Shown here in pieces: positions 1-8,318 of a DNA stretch of 33,878 nt. The first letter of the stretch is position 1. Each line of letters starts with the position of its first letter. Position numbers and translations under genes: made by a program. The DNA is taken from assembly GCA_947450355.1 (NCBI GenBank), contig CANFVB010000008.1, positions 1 through 33,878 on the forward strand. Direction: 5' to 3'. The notes beneath the pieces were generated by a model. The model ran no database searches. It saw only the letters and a list, made by a program, of their open reading frames with translations, and had not been told where the DNA came from. Origin of the DNA: Bacteroidota bacterium. GTDB lineage: Bacteria > Bacteroidota > Bacteroidia > Flavobacteriales > Flavobacteriaceae.

Positions 1-11
1 AAACATAAATT

Positions 12-866
12 ATGGCTTGGTTTAAAAGAACAGAAAAAGGAATTACTACGGCAACGGAGGACAAAAAAGATGTTCCGAAAGGATTGTGGTATAAATCCCC
101 AACAGGGAAAATTATCGATGCCGAAGAATTAGCGAGAAACCTTTGGGTTAGTCCAGAAGATGGTTTTCACGTTAGAATTGGAAGTAAAGAATATTTCGAA
201 ATTTTATTCGACAACAACGAATTCAAAGAATTAGATGCTAAAATGACCTCTAAAGATCCTTTGCATTTTGTGGATACCAAAAAATATGCCGACCGATTGA
301 AAGATGCTATGGAAAAAACCAAATTGAAAGATGCGGTTCGTACTGGTGTTGGAAAATCAAAAGGAAAAGATTTGGTAGTTTGCTGTATGGATTTTGCCTT
401 TATTGGTGGTTCTATGGGAGCTGTTGTAGGAGAAAAAATTGCTCGTGGAATTGATTACGCTATAAAAACCAAAACACCATTTGTAATGATTTCAAAATCA
501 GGTGGCGCAAGGATGATGGAAGCTGCTTATTCCTTAATGCAATTGGCAAAAACATCCGCAAAATTAGCGCAATTGGCCGATGCTGGAATTCCTTACATTT
601 CTTTATGTACTGATCCAACTACGGGAGGAACCACTGCTTCTTATGCGATGTTAGGTGATATAAATATTTCTGAACCGGGCGCTTTAATTGGATTTGCTGG
701 CCCAAGAGTGGTGCGAGATACTACTGGAAAAGATTTGCCAGAAGGATTTCAAACTGCCGAATTTGTTTTGGAACACGGTTTTTTAGATTTTATTACCCCA
801 AGAAAAGAATTGAAAGATAAAATTAATTTATATATCGATTTGATTCAGAATATAAATGTGAGATAG
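12..866 (+). CDS. accD: Acetyl-CoA carboxylase carboxyltransferase, beta subunit
   Basis: AccD with AccA forms the carboxyltransferase that moves the carboxyl group from biotin to acetyl-CoA, giving malonyl-CoA for fatty-acid synthesis in the cytosol. The crotonase-like core is clear: [19 protein letters not shown] near residues 125-143, [12 protein letters not shown] near 161-172, and a C-terminal GFAGPRVV and LPEGFQ. Length (284 aa) is normal. The N-terminal zinc ribbon of the E. coli type is not there: the places where CxxC pairs would lie read WYKSPTGKI (26-34) and VSPEDG (46-51), without cysteine. As far as I recall, related Flavobacterium AccD proteins look the same. Start ATG lies 11 bases into the window, so the promoter is not visible. 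The last codons form the left copy of a direct repeat found again at 6547-6569. Confidence 0.95.
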   Translation: MAWFKRTEKGITTATEDKKDVPKGLWYKSPTGKIIDAEELARNLWVSPEDGFHVRIGSKEYFEILFDNNEFKELDAKMTSKDPLHFVDTKKYADRLKDAMEKTKLKDAVRTGVGKSKGKDLVVCCMDFAFIGGSMGAVVGEKIARGIDYAIKTKTPFVMISKSGGARMMEAAYSLMQLAKTSAKLAQLADAGIPYISLCTDPTTGGTTASYAMLGDINISEPGALIGFAGPRVVRDTTGKDLPEGFQTAEFVLEHGFLDFITPRKELKDKINLYIDLIQNINVR

Positions 867-869
867 GTT
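847..869. repeat. Direct repeat, left copy (accD 3' end)
   Basis: The 17 bases AGAATATAAATGTGAGA (847-863), one mismatched base, and AGGTT (865-869) recur at 6547-6569, exactly 5700 bp downstream. This copy covers the final accD codons and its TAG stop. It marks the left edge of the potassium gene module. Confidence 0.7.
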
Positions 870-887
870 TTTTTATCACAAAGAGAC

Positions 888-921
888 AAAAAAACACAAA
901 GTTATGCTTTGTGTTTTTTTT
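888..921 (+). terminator. Rho-independent terminator of accD
   Basis: A long A/T-flanked stem (889-901 with 907-919, core ACACAAAG/CTTTGTGT) closes a 5-base loop and runs into a T tract. It starts about 20 bases after the accD stop. Because the arms are A-rich and T-rich, it could also work on the opposite strand. Confidence 0.75.
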
Positions 922-1102
922 ATGGAAAATAATGCCTAATTGAAAAATTTACATCTGACTATCTCTATTTTAAATTCATAAATAATTAAAGATATTAAAA
1001 CATAAAAGTTGTTATTTTCAAACTATTTGAAGAATTCAATTACTTTTGCTATATCAAGAAACAAAATTGATTTTGAGAAAATTTGAAACAAAAAAATATT
1101 CA

Positions 1103-2155
1103 ATGACAATGCAATACTTTATTAGTATTGTATTGGTATTCATAGTTTCTTTTATCTGTTTTTTCACTTCAAAATACATCGATTATCGAATAACGGCATT
1201 AATTCTACTAATGACAGTTTCTCTTGTTGCGATGGTTTTTGATATTTTACCAGTCTTGTTAACTGCTATTTTAAGCGGTTTGATTTTAAATTTCTTTTTT
1301 ATTCAGCCTCTATTTACATTTCATATTACAAATACTGAAGATATTTTATTGTTTCTAATGTATTTCATTATAGCATTAGTAAATGCAGTTTTAACATTCA
1401 AAATAAGAGAAGCCGAAAGTAAAGCACGAGATAAAGACGAAAAAGAAAAAACAATAAAACTCTACAATACATTACTCAATTCATTATCTCATGAGTTGCG
1501 AACACCAATATCTACAATCATTGGAGCGATTGATACACTTAAAGAAAATAAAACCAAACTTTCAGAAACAAATCAAAATGAACTTCTCGAAGAAATTGAC
1601 AAAGCAAGTATTAGACTGAACAGACAAGTTGAAAATTTGTTAAATATGAGTCGATTAGAAACTGGAATGTTAAAACCAAAACAAGATTGGTGTGATATCA
1701 ATGAACTCATTTTTACAGTAATTCAAAAAATAACGCCTGTAAAAAATCATCATATTATTAGCTTCATTCCAAATGAAAAACTACCATTATTTAAGTTAGA
1801 TTCTGGATTGATTGAAGAAGTGATTCAAAATTTAGTAACTAACGCAATTCAATATACCCCAAAAAACACAATTATAAATATTGATGCAACCTATGAATTT
1901 GATAATTGCATTATTTCAGTTTCAGATAATGGAAAAGGATTTCCCGAAAACGAAATTCAATTTGCTTTTGATAAATTTTATAGATTGCCAAACACAAAAA
2001 CTGGTGGAAGCGGACTTGGATTGTCAATTGTAAAAGGATTTGTTGAAGCCCTTAATGGAACTATAAAATTAGAATCCAATATAAATTCAGGTACTTGTTT
2101 CACAATAAAAATTCCAAGCGAAACAACTTATTTAAATAATCTTAAAAATGAATAA
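1103..2155 (+). CDS. Short KdpD-like sensor histidine kinase
   Basis: Membrane sensor kinase that should autophosphorylate and pass phosphate to the overlapping response-regulator gene. Counting from the upstream TTG at 1046, there are four hydrophobic segments near residues 24-118 (DUF4118/KdpD-type bundle), an H box SHELRTP with His149, an N box around Asn266, and G boxes DNGKGFP (294-300) and GGSGLGLSIVKG (320-331). The family match is KdpD, but the long cytosolic KdpD and Usp domains in front of the membrane bundle of E. coli KdpD are absent; an in-frame TGA at 1028 closes the frame. I chose ATG 1103 because it follows an A-rich leader; TTG 1046 would add 19 residues (LRKFETKKYS and others) resembling the linker before TM1, so that start is possible. 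The gene overlaps the regulator gene by 8 bp. The signal sensed is unknown. Confidence 0.88.
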   Translation: MTMQYFISIVLVFIVSFICFFTSKYIDYRITALILLMTVSLVAMVFDILPVLLTAILSGLILNFFFIQPLFTFHITNTEDILLFLMYFIIALVNAVLTFKIREAESKARDKDEKEKTIKLYNTLLNSLSHELRTPISTIIGAIDTLKENKTKLSETNQNELLEEIDKASIRLNRQVENLLNMSRLETGMLKPKQDWCDINELIFTVIQKITPVKNHHIISFIPNEKLPLFKLDSGLIEEVIQNLVTNAIQYTPKNTIINIDATYEFDNCIISVSDNGKGFPENEIQFAFDKFYRLPNTKTGGSGLGLSIVKGFVEALNGTIKLESNINSGTCFTIKIPSETTYLNNLKNE

Positions 2156-2825
2156 AGCTGAAATATTAGTTATTGATGACGAAGCACCAATCCGAAAGTT
2201 ATTAGAAATAACATTAGAAAGTAACGACTATAAAGTTTGGCTTGCAGAAACAGGAAAAGAAGGAATACTAATGGCTGTAAATCATCCTCCAGAATTAATA
2301 TTGTTAGATATTGGTTTGCCTGACAAGAGTGGGCATGAAATACTAAAGGAACTTCGAACCTGGTACAACAAAGCAATAATAATTCTATCCGTACAAAATA
2401 GCGAAGGAGATATTGTGAAAGCACTTGATAATGGCGCAACTGATTATTTAACAAAACCTTTTAGAAGTGCCGAACTTTTAGCCCGTATTCGCTCAGTTAT
2501 TCGCAGAAATCAAACCAATGATGATTGCAGTATTTTTACTTGCAGAGATTTACAAATAGATTTTGGAGCAAGAATCATAAAACGAAATGACGAAATGCTA
2601 AAACTTACAGCAACCGAATACAATTTATTAGCGTTATTTATGAAAAATGAAGGTCGGGTTCTGACACATCAATACATCCTTAAAGAAATTTGGGGAAATA
2701 GTTATCAAACAGAAACACAATATTTGAGAGTTTTTGTTGGAACATTGCGCAAAAAAATAGAGGAAAACCCAAACCAACCAAAATATATTATTACAGAAAG
2801 CGGTGTTGGATATCGTTTTAGTTAA
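2148..2825 (+). CDS. KdpE-like response regulator (OmpR family)
   Basis: Two-domain DNA-binding regulator, 225 aa, normal for the OmpR/KdpE family. The receiver domain (about 1-120) has the acidic pair D10/D11, phospho-acceptor D54 in LLDIGLP, and K103 in LTKPF. The C-terminal winged helix (about 125-225) ends with the usual ITESGVGYRFS. It overlaps the kinase gene by 8 bp, so the two are almost surely translated together. Best match in layout and sequence is KdpE, the regulator of potassium uptake. The next gene is Kup, not kdpFABC. A tandem AATCTTTATA repeat starting at its stop codon is a plausible target. Confidence 0.9.
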   Translation: MNKAEILVIDDEAPIRKLLEITLESNDYKVWLAETGKEGILMAVNHPPELILLDIGLPDKSGHEILKELRTWYNKAIIILSVQNSEGDIVKALDNGATDYLTKPFRSAELLARIRSVIRRNQTNDDCSIFTCRDLQIDFGARIIKRNDEMLKLTATEYNLLALFMKNEGRVLTHQYILKEIWGNSYQTETQYLRVFVGTLRKKIEENPNQPKYIITESGVGYRFS

Positions 2826-2844
2826 TCTTTATAAAATCTTTATA
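2824..2844 (+). promoter_or_regulatory. Tandem half-sites, candidate KdpE-like operator before kup
   Basis: AATCTTTATA occurs at 2824-2833 and again at 2835-2844, giving an 11-bp step. OmpR-family dimers bind head-to-tail half-sites about 10-11 bp apart, and E. coli KdpE favours T-rich DNA. The pair lies between the regulator gene and kup, 80 bp before the kup start. A looser relative, ATCCTTTTATAG, follows at 2875-2886. Binding is inferred, not shown. Confidence 0.4.
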
Positions 2845-2923
2845 GCAAGTACACCTTTTTTTATATTCTACAAATATCCTTTTATAGAACTTTGTATCAT
2901 TAAAATTTTTAACAATATACATA

Positions 2924-4900
2924 ATGAATACAACAAAAAACAGTGTGGCGAGCAAAGTAACTGCTGCATCCCTTTTAGTAGCTCTTGGAATTATTTATGG
3001 CGATATTGGAACAAGTCCTTTATATGCATTAAGAGCTGTTATTGGAAGTAGAACAATTGATCTAACGCTTGTATATGGTGGTGTTTCTTGTATTTTTTGG
3101 ACACTTGTTTTTCAAACTACCATTAAATATGTATGGCTCACACTTCGAGCTGATAATCATGGCGAAGGCGGTATTTTTTCACTTTACGCATTGGTTAGAC
3201 GCTATGGAAAAAAGTTGGTCATTCCAACAATACTTGGAGCAACTACATTACTTGCTGATGGAATTATTACACCCCCAATTTCAGTTTCTTCAGCAATAGA
3301 AGGTCTTGGAATGGTTAATGGTCTTGAAAATACAATCGTCGCTGGAAATGCATTAACTATTGGGATTGTCGTCGCTATATTGTCATTATTATTCTTTTTT
3401 CAACGATTTGGAACACAAGTAATAGGTAAATTTTTTGGTCCAATTATGACAATTTGGTTTTCAATGATTCTTATTGTTGGAATTAATCAAATAATTATAC
3501 ATCCTGATATTATCAAAGCATTAAATCCATATTATGGTTATAATCTCTTAGTAAACTACCCTAGTGGTTTTTGGCTTTTAGGGGCAGTTTTCCTATGTAC
3601 TACAGGGGCAGAAGCATTATATTCCGACTTGGGGCATTGCGGTATTAAAAACATTCGTATTACTTGGATTTATGTGAAAATAAGTTTAGTTGTCTGTTAT
3701 TTAGGACAGGCAGCTTGGTTGATGCATCAGGGAGTTGCTTTATTGAATGGTAGAAATCCATTTTTTGAAATCGTACCAAGTTGGTTTTTACTTCCAAGTA
3801 TTATCATTGCAACTTGTGCAACAGTAATAGCTTCACAAGCATTAATAAGTGGAAGTTTTACATTAATTAGTGAAGGAATGAACCTTAATTTTTGGCCAAG
3901 AGTTACAGTTAAACAACCAAGTGATAGTAAAGGTCAAGTGTATATTCCAAGTGTAAATAGTATTCTTTGGTTTGGGTGTGTTTTAATGATGGTTTACTTC
4001 AAAGAAAGTGCCCACATGGAAGCAGCTTATGGTTTTTCTATTACCATAACAATGCTTATGACAACACTTCTTTTAAGTTATTTTATCAAATACCGATTGA
4101 AATGGGATAGAATTTATGTAATCTTATTTCTAACCGTTTTCGGAACAATCGAAATTGCGTTTTTTATTGCCAATGTAGCTAAAATAAAAGAACGTTGGAT
4201 GTTTTTATTTTTTGAATTATTTATATTTTCAGTAATGTACATTTGGTATTATGCTCGAAAAATTAATAATACATTTCTGAAATTTGTAGAATTAGGGAAA
4301 TACAGCAATCAATTAACCGAGTTGAGCGAAGACGATGCTATTCCAAAGTTTGCTACACATTTAATCTACTTATCTAAGGCAGATAGAAGACATGAAATTG
4401 AAGAAAAAGTAATCAAGTCTATTTTTGCAAAAAAACCAAAACGGGCTGATGTTTATTGGTTTTTACATATAAATAGAACCGAAGACCCATTTACATTATC
4501 CTATGATGTTTCAGAATTAGTTGATGACAAAGTAATAAAAGTAAACATCAATGTTGGTTTTAGAATACAACCAAAAACGGAGTTGTATTTCAAAAATATT
4601 GTCAAAGAATTAGTAGCAAATAAAGAGCTTAATTTGCATATTCGTCCAGACGGCTCAAGTAAATACAACAATGAACCTGACTTTAAATTTGTTGTAATTG
4701 AGAAGTTTTTATCTATCGAAAACGAATTTGCTTTACGCGAAGGATTGCTATTAAAAGGTTATTTTCTTTTGAAACGTATGGGATTAAGTGATGAAAAAGC
4801 ATTTGGATTAGAAAAATCTGATGTTGAAATAGAACAAATTCCTTTGGTTTATCAGCCTATAACAAATATAAAGTTAGATAGAGAAAATAGACACCAATGA
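2924..4900 (+). CDS. kup: Potassium uptake protein Kup (KUP/HAK/KT family)
   Basis: Inner-membrane K+ transporter, generally proton-coupled in this family. At 658 aa it has the normal length. The family signature YGDIGTSPLYALRA sits at residues 25-38, followed by DNHGEGGIFSLYAL (77-90), about 12 hydrophobic segments to about residue 440, and a soluble C-terminal domain of about 210 residues. Start ATG 2924 gives the standard N-terminus just before the signature. It is preceded by a 98-bp gap holding the candidate regulator site and overlaps the next small gene by 4 bp (ATGA), so kup, the Sm-like gene and the porin probably form one transcript. The low-affinity-type carrier is paired here with a Kdp-type sensor pair. 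Confidence 0.95.
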   Translation: MNTTKNSVASKVTAASLLVALGIIYGDIGTSPLYALRAVIGSRTIDLTLVYGGVSCIFWTLVFQTTIKYVWLTLRADNHGEGGIFSLYALVRRYGKKLVIPTILGATTLLADGIITPPISVSSAIEGLGMVNGLENTIVAGNALTIGIVVAILSLLFFFQRFGTQVIGKFFGPIMTIWFSMILIVGINQIIIHPDIIKALNPYYGYNLLVNYPSGFWLLGAVFLCTTGAEALYSDLGHCGIKNIRITWIYVKISLVVCYLGQAAWLMHQGVALLNGRNPFFEIVPSWFLLPSIIIATCATVIASQALISGSFTLISEGMNLNFWPRVTVKQPSDSKGQVYIPSVNSILWFGCVLMMVYFKESAHMEAAYGFSITITMLMTTLLLSYFIKYRLKWDRIYVILFLTVFGTIEIAFFIANVAKIKERWMFLFFELFIFSVMYIWYYARKINNTFLKFVELGKYSNQLTELSEDDAIPKFATHLIYLSKADRRHEIEEKVIKSIFAKKPKRADVYWFLHINRTEDPFTLSYDVSELVDDKVIKVNINVGFRIQPKTELYFKNIVKELVANKELNLHIRPDGSSKYNNEPDFKFVVIEKFLSIENEFALREGLLLKGYFLLKRMGLSDEKAFGLEKSDVEIEQIPLVYQPITNIKLDRENRHQ

Positions 4901-5169
4901 AAACCGATTTATCATGGGTGCTATATGAAAAATATTTCAAACTAAAAAATCAACTAATTGAGGTTGAATTAAAAAATCATAAATTGATAAGAGGAAAATT
5001 TATTGGTTTTTTCAGAGGCAATTCAACCTACATTTCAAAATGGCATTTAGTTGATGCAAATGTACTTTTCGGATTAGATTCATTTGGTTTTTTAGTAGGG
5101 GAAATTATTAGTCAAAAAGACATTTTCAAAATTAAGTTTTTGGAAGACAACTCAATTATGAATTTTTAA
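4897..5169 (+). CDS. Small Sm-fold-like protein of unknown function
   Basis: I do not recognise this 90-residue protein. It is cytosolic by appearance: no signal peptide and no membrane helix. After a short N-terminal helix-like stretch, residues 21-39 read IEVELKNHKLIRGKFIGFF, close to the Sm1 pattern of Hfq/LSm proteins (hydrophobic strand, LKN turn, then G-K-hydrophobic-G-F), and GEIISQKDIFKIKF (68-81) could supply the final strands. This suggests a small Sm/SH3-like beta barrel. Its start overlaps the kup stop by 4 bp, and the porin gene follows after 9 bp, so it is co-expressed with both. A role in modulating Kup, binding RNA, or neither is open. The fold is inferred by eye. Confidence 0.75.
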   Translation: MKTDLSWVLYEKYFKLKNQLIEVELKNHKLIRGKFIGFFRGNSTYISKWHLVDANVLFGLDSFGFLVGEIISQKDIFKIKFLEDNSIMNF

Positions 5170-5178
5170 ACAAAAAAA

Positions 5179-6555
5179 ATGAAAACTAAAATTATTACTC
5201 TTTTATTGATAACCCTTGCGGTTTGTAAAAGCAATGCTCAAACTGAAAAATCAAAAGATTCGATTTCTGAAAAAATACCTTTTGATGGAATGGACATGAC
5301 GTGGCAAAACGGTTCAGACAGAAGAACATCGCCACCAGTATTAACTACAAAATATTTCACTGGAAATATTATGTTTGATGCCAACTATACGCATTCCTAT
5401 AACAATCCAAACGACAATACAGTGGTAGGTTCTACCGCTTTAGCAAGAAACAATGAAATGCAGGTATCGAGTGTTAACCTTGGTGGCGAATTTAATTATG
5501 AAAATGCCAGAGCAAAAATAATGATGCAATTTGGCACTCGATCCACAGTTATTCCTCGAAACGATTATAGTGTTTATAAAGGGCAATATCAACTTGACAA
5601 TGCGTATCGCTATTTATCAGAAGCCTATGCGGGGTATCACTTCAACAAATGGTACGGAATTAATGTGGATGCGGGTATGTTTATGTCTTATATTGGACTA
5701 AATTCTTATTATCAGGTAGAAAACTGGGAATATCAAGCTTCATTCACATCTGACAATACACCCTGGTTTTTTAATGGATTAAGGGTTCAAGTTTTCGCAA
5801 CAAAAAAACTAAAATTTGAAGGTTGGCTAATCAACGGATGGCAAAGTTATGGCAAATTCAATAGTATGCCAGGAATTGGAGGAAATGTAACTTGGTGTCC
5901 AAACGAAGCGGTAAAATTATTAACAAACGATTATTACGGAACAGATGCTGCGGGATTAAAAAACAGAGTTCGTTTTCATTCTGACAACAGTTTATTGGTT
6001 CGTTATTTCAATAATCCAAAATCAAAAGGCATAAGTAAAGCTGCTTTTTCAAGCACTTTCAATATTGGTTTTGAAAAAGGCGATGGCGTAAATGGATTTG
6101 ATTCGAGTGACCCAAATAATCCTGCTCAATATTTTATAAGTGGTATGGCTTACAATAGAATTTGGTTCAATAATGACACATTCGCATGGACTTTTGGTGG
6201 CGGATACATGACAAATCCAGGGAGATATCTGGTTTTATATCCAACAGGTCAAGCCAGTCCATTACCAAACCCAAGTAATCCAACTCAAACTGCAGGTGCT
6301 TTCCCGTTTTCGGCAAATCCTGGTGATGAGTTTAAAGGCTTTGATTGCTCAACCGGTTTTGATTATATGCCAAACCAAAGCATTACCTTTAGAGTAGAAT
6401 TTGTACATAGAGAAGCAAATGTCCCTTATTTTGCTGGCTCTGGCGGCGTTACATCTCCAACTGGATATACCACTACTCCATTGCCTTCTGATTGGAGACC
6501 CGATTTAGTTAAAATGGAAAATAGAATTATTTTTGCTGTATTGTTTAGAATATAA
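5179..6555 (+). CDS. Outer-membrane beta-barrel porin (BBP2/OmpL-like)
   Basis: A 458-residue secreted barrel. The signal peptide is MKTKIITLLLITLAVCKSNA followed by Q, the common flavobacterial cleavage context. The mature part is rich in aromatic, alternating strands, with FTGNIMFDANYTHSYNNP near 50-70, WYGINVDAGMFMSYIGLNSYY in the middle and a C-terminal strand ending RIIFAVLFRI. It resembles the putative porin-2 family (PF07642). From memory, such porins also sit inside kdp operons of Bacteroidota, which fits a passive route for K+ across the outer membrane to Kup; that role is inferred. It starts 9 bp after the Sm-like gene. Its last codons (AGA ATA TAA) lie in the right copy of the direct repeat. 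Confidence 0.85.
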   Translation: MKTKIITLLLITLAVCKSNAQTEKSKDSISEKIPFDGMDMTWQNGSDRRTSPPVLTTKYFTGNIMFDANYTHSYNNPNDNTVVGSTALARNNEMQVSSVNLGGEFNYENARAKIMMQFGTRSTVIPRNDYSVYKGQYQLDNAYRYLSEAYAGYHFNKWYGINVDAGMFMSYIGLNSYYQVENWEYQASFTSDNTPWFFNGLRVQVFATKKLKFEGWLINGWQSYGKFNSMPGIGGNVTWCPNEAVKLLTNDYYGTDAAGLKNRVRFHSDNSLLVRYFNNPKSKGISKAAFSSTFNIGFEKGDGVNGFDSSDPNNPAQYFISGMAYNRIWFNNDTFAWTFGGGYMTNPGRYLVLYPTGQASPLPNPSNPTQTAGAFPFSANPGDEFKGFDCSTGFDYMPNQSITFRVEFVHREANVPYFAGSGGVTSPTGYTTTPLPSDWRPDLVKMENRIIFAVLFRI

Positions 6556-6569
6556 ATGTGAGAAAGGTT
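6547..6569. repeat. Direct repeat, right copy (porin 3' end)
   Basis: Same 17 bases as 847-863, one mismatch (A for T), then the same AGGTT: 22 of 23 positions agree. Here the repeat spans the last two porin codons and its stop. A hairpin starts directly after it. Confidence 0.7.
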
Positions 6570-6596
6570 AATAATCCCGAAATAATCGGGATTATT
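6570..6596. terminator. TCCCGA-type hairpin after the porin
   Basis: An 11-bp perfect stem (AATAATCCCGA 6570-6580 with TCGGGATTATT 6586-6596) and a 5-base loop, 14 bp after the porin stop. No long T tract follows, but the A/T-rich lower stem makes it a likely terminator for the potassium module. Confidence 0.65.
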
Positions 6597-6638
6597 TATA
6601 ATAAACTCAATCTTATTTGGTTTTTCGTGTTAAAAGAA

Positions 6639-6827
6639 TCCAATTATAAACTCAGAATTATTAATTATACCTTTTGACAATCTAATTATAGTCTTTGATC
6701 CTATAATTATAGCCTCTGAGTATCTAATTATACTCTTTGAACTTATAATTATACTCTTTTAGTATAAAATTATACTCTTTGAACTTATAATTATAGCCCC
6801 GTAGTATCTAATTATACTCTTTGAGTA
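6639..6827. repeat. Nine-unit tandem array, 21-bp period, AT-rich palindromic core
   Basis: Unit starts are 6639, 6660, 6681, 6702, 6723, 6744, 6765, 6786 and 6807, an unbroken 21-bp step. The core is TATAATTATA or TCTAATTATA (the first is a perfect 10-bp palindrome), followed by an 11-bp part such as CTCTTTGAACT, CTCTTTTAGTA or GCCCCGTAGTA. The outer units are more diverged. This array and the hairpin before it fill the gap between the porin and the permease gene; I see no gene there. A 21-bp step is two helical turns, so all cores face the same side of the DNA. Confidence 0.85.
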
Positions 6828-6862
6828 TAAAATAACAAGCTTAAAGGGTAAAAACTCTAATT

Positions 6863-8113
6863 CTACATCCCCGTTCTAATGGCTTCCACAGGATCTAATT
6901 TGGATGCTGATATAGCAGGCAAAATCCCTGAAATTAATCCGATTAATGCAGCTAATCCAGTTCCTAAAAGGACATTTCCAAAACCTAATACAAATTCAAA
7001 ATCCAAGACATTGGTTAAAATAATAGAGATTATCCAAACCAAAAACAGTCCAATTAATCCGCCAATTACAGATAAAATAACAGCTTCAAATAGAAATTGG
7101 AATAATATAAATCGGTTTTTGGCACCCAATGATTTTTGAATTCCAATTAAATTCGTGCGCTCTTTTACAGAAACAAACATAATATTGGCAATTCCAAAAC
7201 CACCAACCAACAAGGAAAATCCACTTATAATCCATCCTACAAGATTCATTTTAGAAATAATTCCGTCAATCAAATCGGTAAATCCTGATAAAACATTGAT
7301 GAAAAAATTATCAATTTCTCCCGTTTTCATTCCTCGATAATTTCTTAATTTTTGGGTAAGTTCCGCTTTATAGGCCTCCATATCAATGCCTTTTTCTGGC
7401 TTGATAAGAATTACCGGAGTCATTGCATCATTATTATCGCCATACAACCTTCGTATAAAATTGACAGGCAAATAAACCGAAGTATCATTATTGTCTCCAA
7501 ACATTCCTGCGCCTTGTTTTTTTAGAACCCCAACAACCGTAAATTTTTGCCCGTACAAACGGACTTTTTTACCAATTGGATCACTGCCCTCAAAAAGTCC
7601 TTGCGCAACTTCATATCCCAAAACGACTAATGCTGCTCCTGAATTGGATTCGGATTCATTGAAAAATCTACCTTCATTAAATTCTAATCCTTGGATGTCA
7701 ATAAATTCATAAGAAACGGGAACAACATTGACATCACTTACAATATTTGCATCAAATTTCACCGATTGACTTCCCGTGAACATTTGATAACACATTTGGT
7801 TTGTGTGGTTTACTGAGCCTTTCAAATATTCGTATTCGTCGTATTTCACATTCGGGAATTGCTCTCTTTTCCATTGTGGAATTTCAGAAGGGCCGAAAGA
7901 AAAGCGCATCAAATATATCGTGTTTTTATCTAAACTGCTTAAATCTTTTTTGATTTTTCTATCTAAAGAATCTACCGCAGCAAGTACCGCAATGATAGAG
8001 AAAATACCAATTGTAACTCCTAATAATGAAAGTAAAGTTCGTAATTTGTTGTTTCGCAATGCATTCATAGCAAACCTAAAACTCTCTTTCAGCAACCGAA
8101 GATAAACAATCAT
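6863..8113 (-). CDS. ABC transporter permease, MacB/FtsX family
   Basis: Inner-membrane permease of the MacB type, about 416 aa. A membrane segment near residues 26-47 (LLSLLGVTIGIFSIIAVLAAV) is followed by a large periplasmic MacB_PCD-like domain containing VVLGYEVAQGLFEGSDPIGK and GQKFTVVGVLKKQGAG. The C-terminal FtsX domain has three membrane segments and the signature SVKERTNLIGIQKSLGAKN, ending ASKLDPVEAIRTGM. I chose ATG at 8113 (MIVYLRLLKES) because this is how homologues begin as I remember them; the frame is open 15 codons further to 8158. No ATPase gene is adjacent, so the partner is encoded elsewhere. The substrate is unknown. It is transcribed towards the 21-bp array. Confidence 0.9.
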   Translation of the reverse strand: MIVYLRLLKESFRFAMNALRNNKLRTLLSLLGVTIGIFSIIAVLAAVDSLDRKIKKDLSSLDKNTIYLMRFSFGPSEIPQWKREQFPNVKYDEYEYLKGSVNHTNQMCYQMFTGSQSVKFDANIVSDVNVVPVSYEFIDIQGLEFNEGRFFNESESNSGAALVVLGYEVAQGLFEGSDPIGKKVRLYGQKFTVVGVLKKQGAGMFGDNNDTSVYLPVNFIRRLYGDNNDAMTPVILIKPEKGIDMEAYKAELTQKLRNYRGMKTGEIDNFFINVLSGFTDLIDGIISKMNLVGWIISGFSLLVGGFGIANIMFVSVKERTNLIGIQKSLGAKNRFILFQFLFEAVILSVIGGLIGLFLVWIISIILTNVLDFEFVLGFGNVLLGTGLAALIGLISGILPAISASKLDPVEAIRTGM

Positions 8114-8288
8114 ATCGTGTGTATTTTTATAGTGTAAAATTCCATATTTTTTTCTCAATAACCTAATGGAACTAATTATAAGTTATAAATTATGAATGCA
8201 AATAAATCACAAAAAATTGGAAGAGTAAATTTACAAATAAGTTGTTGTTTTCTAATACGTAAATTACCGATAAATCTAATAAAAAAAC

Positions 8289-8296
8289 TATTTTTG
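8289..8296 (+). promoter_or_regulatory. Candidate -7 box before purH
   Basis: TATTTTTG matches the Bacteroidota -7 consensus TAnnTTTG and lies 22 bp before the purH start. I found no TTG at the usual distance upstream, so this is weak. Confidence 0.3.
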
Positions 8297-8318
8297 CACT
8301 TTTAAATCTAACTACACA

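Noticed and set aside
1041-1048. TACTTTTG as -7 promoter box for the kinase gene
   Set aside because: It fits TAnnTTTG, but there is no TTG at a suitable distance, and it overlaps the possible TTG start; not strong enough to list.
7803-8105. 100-codon + strand frame across the permease gene
   Set aside because: Antisense to a well-supported permease with no known motif.
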